Assembly (NCBI RefSeq): GCF_013201625.1
Contig: NZ_CP053839.1
Location: forward strand, 1,488,001 to 1,552,000
Origin: Aliarcobacter lanthieri
GTDB lineage: Bacteria > Campylobacterota > Campylobacteria > Campylobacterales > Arcobacteraceae
DNA: 64,000 bases
Reading direction: 5' to 3'
Shown: positions 38,496 through 49,083 of the stretch, in pieces
How positions within the stretch are numbered: position 1 is the first letter of the stretch
How the letters are laid out: every line of letters begins with the position of its first letter
Made by a program: the position numbers and the translations under genes
Notes under the pieces: model-generated
Told to the model about the DNA's origin: nothing
Database searches by the model: none
The model's input: only the letters and a program-made list of their open reading frames with translations

Positions 38496-39416
38496 ATGTT
38501 TTTAAATATAGCATATATAACAAAAGTAAATGTAGCTTCACTAAATGGTAGTGAAGGTAGTGGTGGAAATGTTACAGTAATGAAAAAAATTTCAAATACA
38601 AATGGAGATGAATTTGCTTATGTATCAGGTCAAGCTTTAAGAAGATATTTAAAAGAAACTCTTATGCAACTTGGAGAAAAAATAAGTAGTGTTGATGAGG
38701 ATGGAAATCCATCAATTGAAGAAAATGGAAAATATCCATCTTTAAATGTAAAAATAGATGATAAACAAAGAGAAAAAATTTATAAATTGGTTTGTGATTT
38801 AGATTTATTTGGATTTATGTTACCAAAAGGTGGACGAAGATGGTCACCAGTTAAAGTTAGTCCTTTAGTATCTTTACTGCCATATAAAGGAGAGTATGAC
38901 TATCTTACTAGAAAGCAGAAGACAGAAGATGAGAGTAAAAAAAGTGGAAATATTGTACAAGTTGAAGTAGATACACTGAATTTTATGAGAGGAAATATGA
39001 TGGTTAATATTTCTCATATTGGAAAAGAGATTAATGAATATACTTATGAAGAAAAAGAAATTTTAAATAAAGAAGAGAGAAATAAACGGTTAAATATTTT
39101 ACTTGATGCAATAAAATCATTTAATGGTGGAGCAAAACAAGCTAGAAATCTTGAAGATATTTCGCCAAAATTTATAATCATTTCAAAACAAAAAACTGGA
39201 AATCCATTTTTACTAAATACTTTAAATGTAGATAATGATGGAAATATAAATATAGAGAATATAAAAGAAGCTTTAGCTGATAATATAACGGAACAATATA
39301 CAGTAGGAATAGCAAAAGGAATTTTCTCAAATGAAAAAGAAATAAAAAATACATTTCCAAATGTTGTAACTATTTCACAAGCTATTGAAATGTATAAAAA
39401 CAGTATAGAAGCTTAA
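38496..39416 (+). CDS. cas7: Cascade backbone subunit Cas7 (Cst2/DevR family)
   Basis: A 306-residue RAMP protein. The N-terminus AYITKVNVASLNGSEGSGGN and FAYVSGQALRRYLKETL match the Cst2/DevR group of Cas7 proteins, and the LPKGGRRWSPVKVSPL segment is a family feature. Multiple copies line the crRNA in the interference complex. It lies 1 base before cas5. Confidence 0.92.
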   Translation: MFLNIAYITKVNVASLNGSEGSGGNVTVMKKISNTNGDEFAYVSGQALRRYLKETLMQLGEKISSVDEDGNPSIEENGKYPSLNVKIDDKQREKIYKLVCDLDLFGFMLPKGGRRWSPVKVSPLVSLLPYKGEYDYLTRKQKTEDESKKSGNIVQVEVDTLNFMRGNMMVNISHIGKEINEYTYEEKEILNKEERNKRLNILLDAIKSFNGGAKQARNLEDISPKFIIISKQKTGNPFLLNTLNVDNDGNINIENIKEALADNITEQYTVGIAKGIFSNEKEIKNTFPNVVTISQAIEMYKNSIEA

Positions 39417-39417
39417 A

Positions 39418-40134
39418 GTGAAAGTTATAAGATTTGAATTAGAGGGATTGTTGAATTCATTTAGAATTCCTTTTTTTAGAACTTATCATAAAACATTTTT
39501 AGCTCCTCCCAAAACTACTATAATTGGAATGCTTTGCAATATATCTTTAAAATCTCAAAGAGAATTTTTTGAGATTTTGGATAAAGAGCTAATCGATGTA
39601 TCTGTTATTATTGATGAAATAAATGGAAAAACTAAAGATTTATGGAGTTATAAAACTTTAGAAAAAGGGAATATGGGTAAAAGTGTTGTTAGAAGAGATA
39701 AATTATATTTATCAAAATACACAATTTATCTTAATGTAAAAGATGAAAATCTTTTTGATGAAGTTTTAGAATCTTTACAAAAACCCAAAAATACTCCATC
39801 ATTAGGGCTTGATGATGAATTAGTAATAATAAAAAATATTGAAGACTTCACAAATAAACTAAGAGTAAATGATACAAATCAAATCAATTCTGTATTTTTA
39901 AATAAAAATTATCAATATAAAGCTTTTGTAAGAGAGTTAAATAAACCTATTGAACTTCCAACAGCAAATTTAACTCCAATAAAATTTATAGCTTTTGATA
40001 AAAAAGAGAATAGAATTTCAAAGGAAGTTAAAGAAGAGTTTTTACAAGTTGAATATATAAATTGTAATATACAAATTGATGACATAACAAGTTATGTAGA
40101 TGAAGAAAGAAACAATAAATTGGTATTTTATTAA
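39418..40134 (+). CDS. cas5: Cascade subunit Cas5 (Cas5t-like)
   Basis: A 238-residue RAMP protein that caps the crRNA 5' end. The N-terminus FELEGLLNSFRIPFFRTYHKTFLA followed by PPKTTIIGMLCNI is the Cas5 signature. The start is GTG at 39418, one base after the cas7 stop, and cas3 starts immediately at the next base after its stop, so the genes are packed without gaps. Confidence 0.9.
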   Translation: MKVIRFELEGLLNSFRIPFFRTYHKTFLAPPKTTIIGMLCNISLKSQREFFEILDKELIDVSVIIDEINGKTKDLWSYKTLEKGNMGKSVVRRDKLYLSKYTIYLNVKDENLFDEVLESLQKPKNTPSLGLDDELVIIKNIEDFTNKLRVNDTNQINSVFLNKNYQYKAFVRELNKPIELPTANLTPIKFIAFDKKENRISKEVKEEFLQVEYINCNIQIDDITSYVDEERNNKLVFY

Positions 40135-42321
40135 ATGGAAATTTGGGCTAAAAAATTAGATGATAAATATCAAAGCTTAGAAGAACATACTTTATGGGTA
40201 GTAGAAGAAGCACTAAAACAAATTGATGATAAAACGATTCAGAAAGTATCTAATATCTCGGGTTGGAGTGTTGATAAAATCAAAGATTTGATATTTTTTA
40301 GTGCATATTTTCACGATATTGGAAAAGCTACTATAGAGTTTCAAAATACAATTAAAAATGGAACAAAATCTTATCATCCTTTATACAGTGCTTTTTTATT
40401 ATTAAATATAAAAGATTTTATTTATAAAGATGAAGGATTTAGTAATTTATTAGTAATAATTGTATTGTCACATCATTCATTATTTCCTAAAACATACAGT
40501 TTGGATAACTATAATTTTACTTTTTTATCTAGTTATAAAAGCTTTCAGAAGAATTATAAATATCTTTATAAAAAATTATTTAATAAAGAATGTTTATATG
40601 ATTTTAATTTTAAAGAAGTAAAAAAAGAGAATTATCTACAATATATTAATACATTAGAAAAACAATATTCAAAAATCAATAATATAAATAAATTTGGAAT
40701 ACTTTATACTTATGTTTCAGGAATTTTAAATATTGCAGATTGGATTGCTAGTGCAAAATTTTCTAAAACTACTCCACAAACAACTTTTAATTTAATACCT
40801 ACAAAACAAGATTTTATAAGTCATTTAACTTTTAAAAAGTTAAGAAATTTTCAAGAAGAACTCTCTTTTTCAAATCAAAGTGTTTTAGTTGAAATTCCTA
40901 CAGGAGAAGGGAAAACTGAAGGATCTTTATTGTGGGCAATAAATAATATATATGATAAAAATACAAAAATAATCTATACTTTACCAACTCAAACTACTTC
41001 AAATAAACTTTATGAAAGAGTTCAAAACTTTTTTGACAAAAATGAGTGTGGATTGATTCATTCAAGTGCAAGAATATTTCTACAAAAAGAGTATGAAAGA
41101 GATAATGGAGTTGTAGATGAACAATTTAGAAGTGAGTTATTATTTAGTAAAACTTTTAATAAACCTATAACTGTATCTACAATAGACTCTTTACTAAAAT
41201 ACTTTATAAATATTGGAAGATTTAATATTGCAACTAAAAACTTTTTAAATTCTGTAGTTATCATAGATGAAGTTCACTCTTATGATTTTAAACTAATGGG
41301 CTTTTTAAAAAGATTTTTAGAACTTTGTAATGAGTATGAAGTAAAAGTTTGTTTAATGAGTGCCTCAATACCAAATAAATTAAAAGAGTTGCTTAATATA
41401 AAAAATTATCCAGTTATTACACAAAACGATCTGTTTGAGAAAAAAGCAAATGAGATAATAAAAAAAGATTATGAATTAAATGAAGATTATGATTTTATTT
41501 ATGAAAAATTTAAAGAGTCAAAAAATATTTTGATTATTAGGAATACAGTAAAAAGTGCAACAAATACATACAGGTATTTAAAAGAAGAATTTTTATTAAA
41601 GGATGAGGATATAATACTTTATCATTCAACATTCAAGAAAATAGATAAACAGAAAAAAGAGAATTTAATTTTTGAAAAATTGAATTCTAATAAACCTTTT
41701 ATTCTTGTAGCAACTCAAATTGTGGAAGTCTCACTTGATATAGACTTTGATTTAATGTTTACAGATAATGCTCCAATAGATAGCTTAATTCAAAGATTTG
41801 GAAGAGTAAATCGTAAAAAAAGTGAAAAAAGAAAAGGTGAAATATATATTTATAAAAAGAAATGTATAAAACCATATTCAAATGAAGCTTTATTGGGCTT
41901 AACATTTCAGACAATCCAAAATGGATACTATGAATTGGGAGAGTATGTTAAATGGTTAAATATTGTGTATGATAAATTGTTTGAAGATGATATACAATTT
42001 AAAAATGTAAAAACTAGACTTTTTGATCCAGCATATTTAAAATATGACGAAACAATAAAAAAACTAAATGGTATAGAAAAATCATTGGATAATTATGATT
42101 TAAGAGATATTGAATTACCTAAAAATGACTATTTATTATACGATGATTATATAAATGGAAGAGTTGAATATGACTATACAATTTCATTACCACTTTATCA
42201 TGAAAAACAATATTTATACCAATCTCAAGAAGAGTTAAATTATAAAATTCTAAATTTAGAATACTCTTTTGAAGAAGGAATAATATTTTCTGATAATAAT
42301 GGTTTGAATGAACTTGGATAA
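40135..42321 (+). CDS. cas3: CRISPR-associated helicase/nuclease Cas3 with HD domain
   Basis: A 728-residue fusion of HD nuclease and SF2 helicase. HD residues are His18 (EEHTLW), His60-Asp61 (FHDIGKATIEFQ) and HHSLF. Helicase Walker A is IPTGEGKTE (254-262), motif II is IIDEVHSYD (Asp378), motif III is LMSASIP, and motif VI is RFGRVNRK. It degrades the target DNA strand once Cascade has formed an R-loop. All key residues look intact, so interference is probably functional. Confidence 0.95.
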   Translation: MEIWAKKLDDKYQSLEEHTLWVVEEALKQIDDKTIQKVSNISGWSVDKIKDLIFFSAYFHDIGKATIEFQNTIKNGTKSYHPLYSAFLLLNIKDFIYKDEGFSNLLVIIVLSHHSLFPKTYSLDNYNFTFLSSYKSFQKNYKYLYKKLFNKECLYDFNFKEVKKENYLQYINTLEKQYSKINNINKFGILYTYVSGILNIADWIASAKFSKTTPQTTFNLIPTKQDFISHLTFKKLRNFQEELSFSNQSVLVEIPTGEGKTEGSLLWAINNIYDKNTKIIYTLPTQTTSNKLYERVQNFFDKNECGLIHSSARIFLQKEYERDNGVVDEQFRSELLFSKTFNKPITVSTIDSLLKYFINIGRFNIATKNFLNSVVIIDEVHSYDFKLMGFLKRFLELCNEYEVKVCLMSASIPNKLKELLNIKNYPVITQNDLFEKKANEIIKKDYELNEDYDFIYEKFKESKNILIIRNTVKSATNTYRYLKEEFLLKDEDIILYHSTFKKIDKQKKENLIFEKLNSNKPFILVATQIVEVSLDIDFDLMFTDNAPIDSLIQRFGRVNRKKSEKRKGEIYIYKKKCIKPYSNEALLGLTFQTIQNGYYELGEYVKWLNIVYDKLFEDDIQFKNVKTRLFDPAYLKYDETIKKLNGIEKSLDNYDLRDIELPKNDYLLYDDYINGRVEYDYTISLPLYHEKQYLYQSQEELNYKILNLEYSFEEGIIFSDNNGLNELG

Positions 42322-42389
42322 GTAGTGGATTGCATTCCAAATTATATATATTTTATTAGGAATGTATTCCTGATTTTTAAGGTTTAAAT

Positions 42390-42884
42390 TTGATAAATAT
42401 TAACGGAACTTTAATTTCATACTATTTTATTTGTAAAGCAAAGCTTTGGCTCCATGCAAATCGTATAAATCTTGAAGACAATAGTGAAGATGTACGAATA
42501 GGAAAAGTTTTACATGAAATAAATGAAGAGAAAAATAAAAAATCAGAAATTAGTATCGACAATATCAAAATAGACAAAATTACAAGAGATTATCTTGTTG
42601 AAGTTAAAAAATCAGATAGCGATCCAGAAGCTGTAAAATGGCAAGTTCTACTCTATCTTTATAAGTTAAAACAAAAGGGTGTAGAGAAAAAAGGGAAAAT
42701 TGAGTATATAGAAAAAAGAGGCGATAAAAAAATAGATTTTATAGAGCTGGATGAAACAAATGAAAAAGACCTTTTAGAAGTTTTATCAAATATTGAAATA
42801 TTGATAAATCAAACAACTCCACCAAAACCAATATTTGAGAATAAGTGTAAAAAATGTGCTTATTTTGAGTATTGTTTTATTTAA
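42390..42884 (+). CDS. cas4: CRISPR adaptation nuclease Cas4
   Basis: A 164-residue RecB-like nuclease with an iron-sulfur cluster. Cluster cysteines are Cys15 (FICKAKLW) and Cys153, Cys156 and Cys162 (CKKCAYFEYC). Nuclease motifs are the His in GKVLHEINE, E-V-K-K (VEVKKSD) and the QxxxY-type WQVLLYLYKL. It trims prespacers and sets PAM choice. The start is TTG at 42390. A 68-base gap before it contains the pair GCATTCC / GGAATGT. Confidence 0.93.
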   Translation: MININGTLISYYFICKAKLWLHANRINLEDNSEDVRIGKVLHEINEEKNKKSEISIDNIKIDKITRDYLVEVKKSDSDPEAVKWQVLLYLYKLKQKGVEKKGKIEYIEKRGDKKIDFIELDETNEKDLLEVLSNIEILINQTTPPKPIFENKCKKCAYFEYCFI

Positions 42885-42893
42885 GGAAACAAA

Positions 42894-44206
<1,313 letters not shown>

Positions 44207-44369
44207 TTTTCCAATCTATATGAGTTTAATTTAATAATTAAGTTGCTAAAATAGGAATCTAACAAAAGTTATTTTACAATTTATTGTTAATTAAATTTTT
44301 GATTGGAAAATATGGTTATATAACCTATTTTCAGGGAAAGTCTATATTTAAAGTATTGATTTTACCTTG
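44207..44369 (+). promoter_or_regulatory. CRISPR leader
   Basis: A 163-base AT-rich region between cas2 and the first repeat. It is on the leader side because repeats are perfect here and decay at the far end. Internal structures are an inverted repeat ATTTTCCAATC (44206-44216) / GATTGGAAAAT (44301-44311) and a perfect 12-bp palindrome GGTTATATAACC (44314-44325) 45 bases before the first repeat. The promoter for the pre-crRNA should lie here. Confidence 0.75.
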
Positions 44370-45633
44370 ATTGAACTAAAACATATAATGTATTGAAATA
44401 TCAAAAAAAAATGGTACGAAAGCCCTGAAAATATATTGAACTAAAACATATAATGTATTGAAATAGTATTATTAGTGTGATTGATTTTACAAGTATTATA
44501 TTGAACTAAAACATATAATGTATTGAAATTTTGATAGTTTCACCTTTTTTAGTTTCTTCATCAGATTGAACTAAAACATATAATGTATTGAAATCCATTT
44601 GCATTTGACAGTTCAGGTACTTGTACAAATTGAACTAAAACATATAATGTATTGAAATATCATTAATAAAGTCTATCGGCTTATCTCTATAATATTGAAC
44701 TAAAACATATAATGTATTGAAATAAAGCAATTAAAAACTGCTCTCTATCTCCTTTTGATTGAACTAAAACATATAATGTATTGAAATACTGATCAAATAC
44801 ACCCCCACCATCTGTTGAGTCGATTGAACTAAAACATATAATGTATTGAAATTCAATTTAGTTAATCCTAAGGTGTCGATAAAAGGTATTGAACTAAAAC
44901 ATATAATGTATTGAAATAATTCTTCCACATTTTGAAATTGACGCTTGTGTTCATTGAACTAAAACATATAATGTATTGAAATTTTAAAAAATTTAATAAA
45001 TGAAATTGACAAATATCCCAAATTGAACTAAAACATATAATGTATTGAAATTTAAATAGTGCAATAGATGAAGCCTTAGCAGAACTTATTGAACTAAAAC
45101 ATATAATGTATTGAAATTTAATCATATTGCTATGTCGAATCCATCAGGCACACAATTGAACTAAAACATATAATGTATTGAAATCTAAATAAACAAATAC
45201 AAGCAGAGTTAGATGAATTTAATTGAACTAAAACATATAATGTATTGAAATAAACACCCAACACAAAATCAAAACATACAACAAAATTGAACTAAAACAT
45301 ATAATGTATTGAAATCCATTTTCTACCTCTACCTCTTGCACTTTTGTTGTAGAATTGAACTAAAACATATAATGTATTGAAATAATCAGGAGTTTAAATT
45401 TCAGGTAGATGAAGAATATTGAACTAAAACATATAATGTATTGAAATAGTGTAGTTTTCTACTTTTGTTCCTGTTCTAATAATTGAACTAAAACATATAA
45501 TGTATTGAAATTGGATAGAAACGATATTAAATCTATGAAAGGTGAAATTGAACTAAAACATATAATGGATTGAAATAGGTTCTAGCTATCTTAATTTGTT
45601 TATTGCTAAAATTGAACTAAAACATATAATGTA
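44370..45633 (+). CRISPR. Type I-B CRISPR array, 20 repeat copies and 19 spacers
   Basis: The repeat is 30 bases, starting ATTGAACTAAAAC and ending ATAATGTATTGAAAT. Copies start at 44370, 44435, 44500, 44565, 44629, 44694, 44758, 44823, 44888, 44953, 45022, 45088, 45155, 45222, 45286, 45354, 45418, 45482, 45547 and 45611. The first 18 are identical. Copy 19 has one change (ATGG for ATGT). Copy 20 is cut after 23 bases, losing the ATTGAAAT end. Spacers are 34-39 bases and all different. The ATTGAAAT 3' end fits an 8-base crRNA handle, so transcription runs on the plus strand away from cas2. Confidence 0.98.
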
Positions 45634-45680
45634 ACTAATTACCAACAGAATAATTAATTACATTATCTTAATAACTTAAA

Positions 45681-47780
45681 TTATAAATGACATTCTTTAT
45701 TTATTTTATCACTATTTTTTAAAATTCTCATAGAGTTAAATATAGCTAAGAGTGCTACACCAACATCGGCAAAAATGGCTTCTTTCATACCTATGATTGC
45801 ATCTGCTCCTAAAACTAAGAAAATAACTTTTATAGCCATTACAAAAATAATATTTTGATATACAATAGTTTTTGTTTTTTTAGCTATTTTAATAACATCA
45901 CTAATTGCATTTAAATTATCATTTAAAACTATCACATCAGCTGATTTTATAGCTAAATCACTTCCAACTTTTCCCATAGCAAAACCAATATCTGAATTTG
46001 CCAAAGTGGGAGCATCATTTATACCATCACCAACAAAAGCTGTAGTTTTTCCATTCTCTTTTTTTATTTCTTCATATATTTTTAGTTTATCTTGTGGTAA
46101 AAGTTCATATTTTACCTCATCTATTCCTATATTTTTTGCAACATCTAAGGCTACTTCTTTTCTATCTCCAGTTAGCATAAAAGTTTTTAAAATATTTAAT
46201 TCTTTTAACTCATTTATAAAATATTTTGCTTCAGCTTTTACAATATCACTTACTACAATGTATCCAACAAATTTTGAATTTATTGCAACATAAATAACAT
46301 TTAAACTATCTTCAATTTTTTCTAATTTTACACCAAATTTTTCAAGTAATCTTTCATTTCCAACTAAAACATCATTATCTAAAATTTTTGCTTTCATTCC
46401 TAAACCACTTATTTCTTCACTAAAACTAACTTCTTTTAGATTTAACTCTTTGTTATAAGCTTTTACTATTGATTTTCCTATTGGATGAGTAGAAAAACTC
46501 TCAACTAAAGCACAATTTTTAAGTAGTTCATCTTCACTTATTCCAAAAGATTTTATTTTTGTAACTTCAAAAACCCCTTTTGTTAAAGTTCCAGTTTTAT
46601 CAAAAACTATATTTTCAATCTCAGTTAATTTTTCTACATAGTTTGCACCTTTTACTAAAACACCTTTTTTAGAAATAGCTCCAATAGCACTAAAAAATGA
46701 TAATGGTACAGATACAACTAAAGCACAAGGGCAAGATATAACTAAAAATACTAATGCCCTTTCAATCCATTCTGAATAATTTGCATTCTCAATAAAAAGT
46801 GGAGGTAAAAATGCCAAAAATATAGCTAGAATAACAACTATTGGAGTGTAAACTCCAGCAATTTTTGATATAAGTTTTTCAGCATTTGCTTTTTTTGAAC
46901 TTGCATTTTCAATCAATTCAATAATTTTTGCAATTGTTGAATCTTTATACAAAGAGGTTACTTTAATATATGAAGCATTTGATATATTGATAAATCCACT
47001 TAAAACATTTTCATTTGCTTTTAAAGTTTTTGGTTTAAACTCACCTGTAATTGCACTTGTATCAAAAGAACTATTGTCTATCAAAATTCCATCAACAGGT
47101 ACTTTTTCTCCAACTTTAACCAAAATAGTATCACCTACTTTTACATCTTCTGGAGATTTTTGAACTATTTTATTATCTTCTTTTACATTTGCAAATTCTG
47201 GTTTTATATCAATTAAAGAGTTTATACTATCTCTTGAATTATTTACTGCAACTCCTTGAAACATCTCCCCTATTTTATAAAATATCATAACAGAAATACC
47301 TTCTACAAAATCTCCCAATGCAAAAGCCCCAATAGTTGCTATTGACATTAAAAAATTCTCATCAAAAACTTTTCCATTTAAAATATTTCTAAAAGCTTTA
47401 TATAAAACATCATAACCAACAAGTAAATAAGCTATAAGATAGCCTATAAATTTAAAAGAATTATTTTCTATATAGTTATAAGATATATATGTTAAGATAA
47501 GAGATACTAAAGTTAAAGCCAAAAGTTTCTTATCTATTAATTGCCAAAAATTTCTTTGTAATTTTTTATCATTTTTTATAATAATAACTTCTCTTTCAAT
47601 TTTTTGTATCTCTTTTTCTATTTTTTCTAATAAATCATCTTTAGTATTTTGTTCAAATGTCAAAGTTGATGTTGAAAAATTTAGTTTTACATTTGAAAGT
47701 TCTTCCATATTATTTAAAGCTTTTTCTATTTTTAAAGCACAATTAGCACAATCCAAATTTTGTAGTTTTACTTTTTTCAT
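45681..47780 (-). CDS. cadA: Heavy-metal P1B-type ATPase, Zn/Cd/Pb exporter (ZntA/CadA type)
   Basis: A 699-residue pump. An N-terminal heavy-metal domain has LDCANC (Cys11, Cys14). The membrane metal site is SCPCALV (350-352). The phosphorylation motif is DKTGTLT (Asp394), with TGDRKEVA and GDGINDAP further on. The last helix carries FADVGVALLAIFNSMRIL, the P1B-2 type aspartate associated with Zn, Cd and Pb export. It is 1 base after an ArsR/SmtB regulator, so it is probably induced by these metals. Confidence 0.94.
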   Translation of the reverse strand: MKKVKLQNLDCANCALKIEKALNNMEELSNVKLNFSTSTLTFEQNTKDDLLEKIEKEIQKIEREVIIIKNDKKLQRNFWQLIDKKLLALTLVSLILTYISYNYIENNSFKFIGYLIAYLLVGYDVLYKAFRNILNGKVFDENFLMSIATIGAFALGDFVEGISVMIFYKIGEMFQGVAVNNSRDSINSLIDIKPEFANVKEDNKIVQKSPEDVKVGDTILVKVGEKVPVDGILIDNSSFDTSAITGEFKPKTLKANENVLSGFINISNASYIKVTSLYKDSTIAKIIELIENASSKKANAEKLISKIAGVYTPIVVILAIFLAFLPPLFIENANYSEWIERALVFLVISCPCALVVSVPLSFFSAIGAISKKGVLVKGANYVEKLTEIENIVFDKTGTLTKGVFEVTKIKSFGISEDELLKNCALVESFSTHPIGKSIVKAYNKELNLKEVSFSEEISGLGMKAKILDNDVLVGNERLLEKFGVKLEKIEDSLNVIYVAINSKFVGYIVVSDIVKAEAKYFINELKELNILKTFMLTGDRKEVALDVAKNIGIDEVKYELLPQDKLKIYEEIKKENGKTTAFVGDGINDAPTLANSDIGFAMGKVGSDLAIKSADVIVLNDNLNAISDVIKIAKKTKTIVYQNIIFVMAIKVIFLVLGADAIIGMKEAIFADVGVALLAIFNSMRILKNSDKINKECHL

Positions 47781-47781
47781 T

Positions 47782-48123
47782 TTAACCTTTCGTTATATGA
47801 TCTAGTCCCATATCGTAAATTCTTTTTATATGATCATCATCAAGTGAGTAATAAACCCATTTACCTAATTTTTTTGATTTTATTATCTTTGCATTTTTTA
47901 AGGCTTTTAATTGATGAGAAATAGCTGATTGACTCATATTTAAAAGTTCACTTATAGCTCCAACACAAAGTTCTTCTTCTTGAAGAACTGAAATTATTTT
48001 TATTCTTGTTGTATCAGCAAAAGCTTTAAAAAGCTCTGCAACATCATAAAGTATCTCTTCATTTACCAAATTTTCTTTTACTCTATCAAACTCTTCTGAG
48101 TAATCACAACACCTGTTTTTCAT
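47782..48123 (-). CDS. ArsR/SmtB-family metal-responsive repressor
   Basis: A 113-residue winged-helix repressor. The N-terminal MKNRCCDY cysteines and LCVGAI in the alpha-3 region resemble CadC, while the C-terminal helix has His and Asp (DDDHIKRIYDMGLDHI) as in zinc sensors of the alpha-5 site. The recognition helix is MSQSAISHQLKALKNAKII. It precedes the metal pump by 1 base. A palindromic operator lies directly upstream. Which metal it senses is unsettled. Confidence 0.92.
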   Translation of the reverse strand: MKNRCCDYSEEFDRVKENLVNEEILYDVAELFKAFADTTRIKIISVLQEEELCVGAISELLNMSQSAISHQLKALKNAKIIKSKKLGKWVYYSLDDDHIKRIYDMGLDHITKG

Positions 48124-48132
48124 TTTATTTCC

Positions 48133-48162
48133 TTATTTGAACATATGAACAAATAATCATAT
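48133..48162. promoter_or_regulatory. ArsR-type operator between the repressor and the DUF302 gene
   Basis: ATATGA-N8-TCATAT (48143-48162) is a perfect inverted repeat, and an overlapping pair TTATTTG / CAAATAA (48133-48156) surrounds it. The layout resembles SmtB/CadC operators. It lies 10-39 bases before the repressor start and about 60 bases before the divergent gene, so one site could govern both. Confidence 0.7.
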
Positions 48163-48222
48163 ATAAAAAAATCTTAAAGCTACATAAAGATATAATCACA
48201 AAAAATAAAAAGGAATTATTAT

Positions 48223-48600
48223 ATGCAATACATAGAAACTTCATCTAAAAGCGTTCAAGAAGTAGTAGATTCAATACAACAAATATCTTCAAAATATGGT
48301 TTTGGAGTTCAACATATTTATAATTTACAAGAAACTTTACATAATAAAGGGAAAAATCTCGATGAAGAATGTCAAATAGTAGATATTTGTAATCCTACAT
48401 TTGCAGAAGAGTTTTTAAATGGTGATATATCATTATCTTGTATTTTACCTTGTAAAATTGCAGTTTTTACAAAAGACAAAAAAACTCATATTGCACTAAA
48501 CTCTTTAGCTCAATTAGTAGATGATATAAACCCTGATTTTATAGAAGTTGCACAAGATGCACAAGAAGAACTTTTAAAAATTATTGAAGAAGCAAAATAA
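48223..48600 (+). CDS. DUF302-family protein
   Basis: A 125-residue soluble protein with the DUF302 pattern: an N-terminal helix (SVQEVVDSIQQISSKYGFGVQHI), a middle segment with ICNPTFAEEFLNGD, and PCKIAVFTKDKKTHIAL. DUF302 proteins are small alpha/beta proteins of unknown activity. Conserved Cys residues (EECQIVDICN, SCILPCK) stand out. It ends exactly where the DUF2721 gene begins and diverges from the metal-resistance pair. Confidence 0.8.
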   Translation: MQYIETSSKSVQEVVDSIQQISSKYGFGVQHIYNLQETLHNKGKNLDEECQIVDICNPTFAEEFLNGDISLSCILPCKIAVFTKDKKTHIALNSLAQLVDDINPDFIEVAQDAQEELLKIIEEAK

Positions 48601-49050
48601 ATGCTCAATGAAATTGATGTAAATAGTGTAAATAGTGTTTCACAAATAATTCAACTTTCTGTTGCTCCTGTTTTTTTACTTGCAGGTCTTGCTGGACTTC
48701 TAAATCTTTTTACATCAAGACTTTCAAGAATTATTGATAAGATCGAAAAGTTAGATAAAATTGAAAAAGATAACTCTTTCAAAGAAGATATAATTTTATT
48801 AGATGAAATAAAACAAAAAAGAAAATTTTTAAGAATAAGAATGAGAAATACAAACTTAGCTATTTTATTTGGAACAACTACGGGATTACTTATATCTTTA
48901 GTAATTTTAACTATGTTTTTAAGTAAAATTTTTGAATTTAAAGACTCTTTATTTATAGCAATTTTGTTTATTCTAGCTATGATTTCTCTAATATTATCTT
49001 TAATTCTATTTTTAAAAGAAATTTTCACAACTATTTTTATGAATACATAA
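48601..49050 (+). CDS. DUF2721-family membrane protein
   Basis: A 149-residue protein with three hydrophobic segments (about 18-36, 83-103 and 115-140) and a basic helix between the first two (SRLSRIIDKIEKLDK). The opening SVSQIIQLSVAPVFLLAGLAG is characteristic of DUF2721. Function is unknown. It abuts the DUF302 gene without a gap, so the two are co-transcribed. Confidence 0.82.
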   Translation: MLNEIDVNSVNSVSQIIQLSVAPVFLLAGLAGLLNLFTSRLSRIIDKIEKLDKIEKDNSFKEDIILLDEIKQKRKFLRIRMRNTNLAILFGTTTGLLISLVILTMFLSKIFEFKDSLFIAILFILAMISLILSLILFLKEIFTTIFMNT

Positions 49051-49083
49051 ATAAAATTTAACATTTAAGAAGAAAATTAAAAT

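Noticed and set aside
42322-42389. Inverted GCATTCC / GGAATGT in the cas3-cas4 gap as a terminator
   Set aside because: Seven-pair stem with about 20-base loop and no U-run; too weak to call.
44868-45125. Minus-strand 85-residue open frame with repeated FQYIICFSS segments
   Set aside because: It is the reverse translation of CRISPR repeats and spacers; no coding signal or ribosome-binding site.
48651-49064. 137-residue minus-strand frame opposite DUF2721
   Set aside because: The plus-strand frame has DUF2721 features and abuts DUF302; the antisense frame does not.
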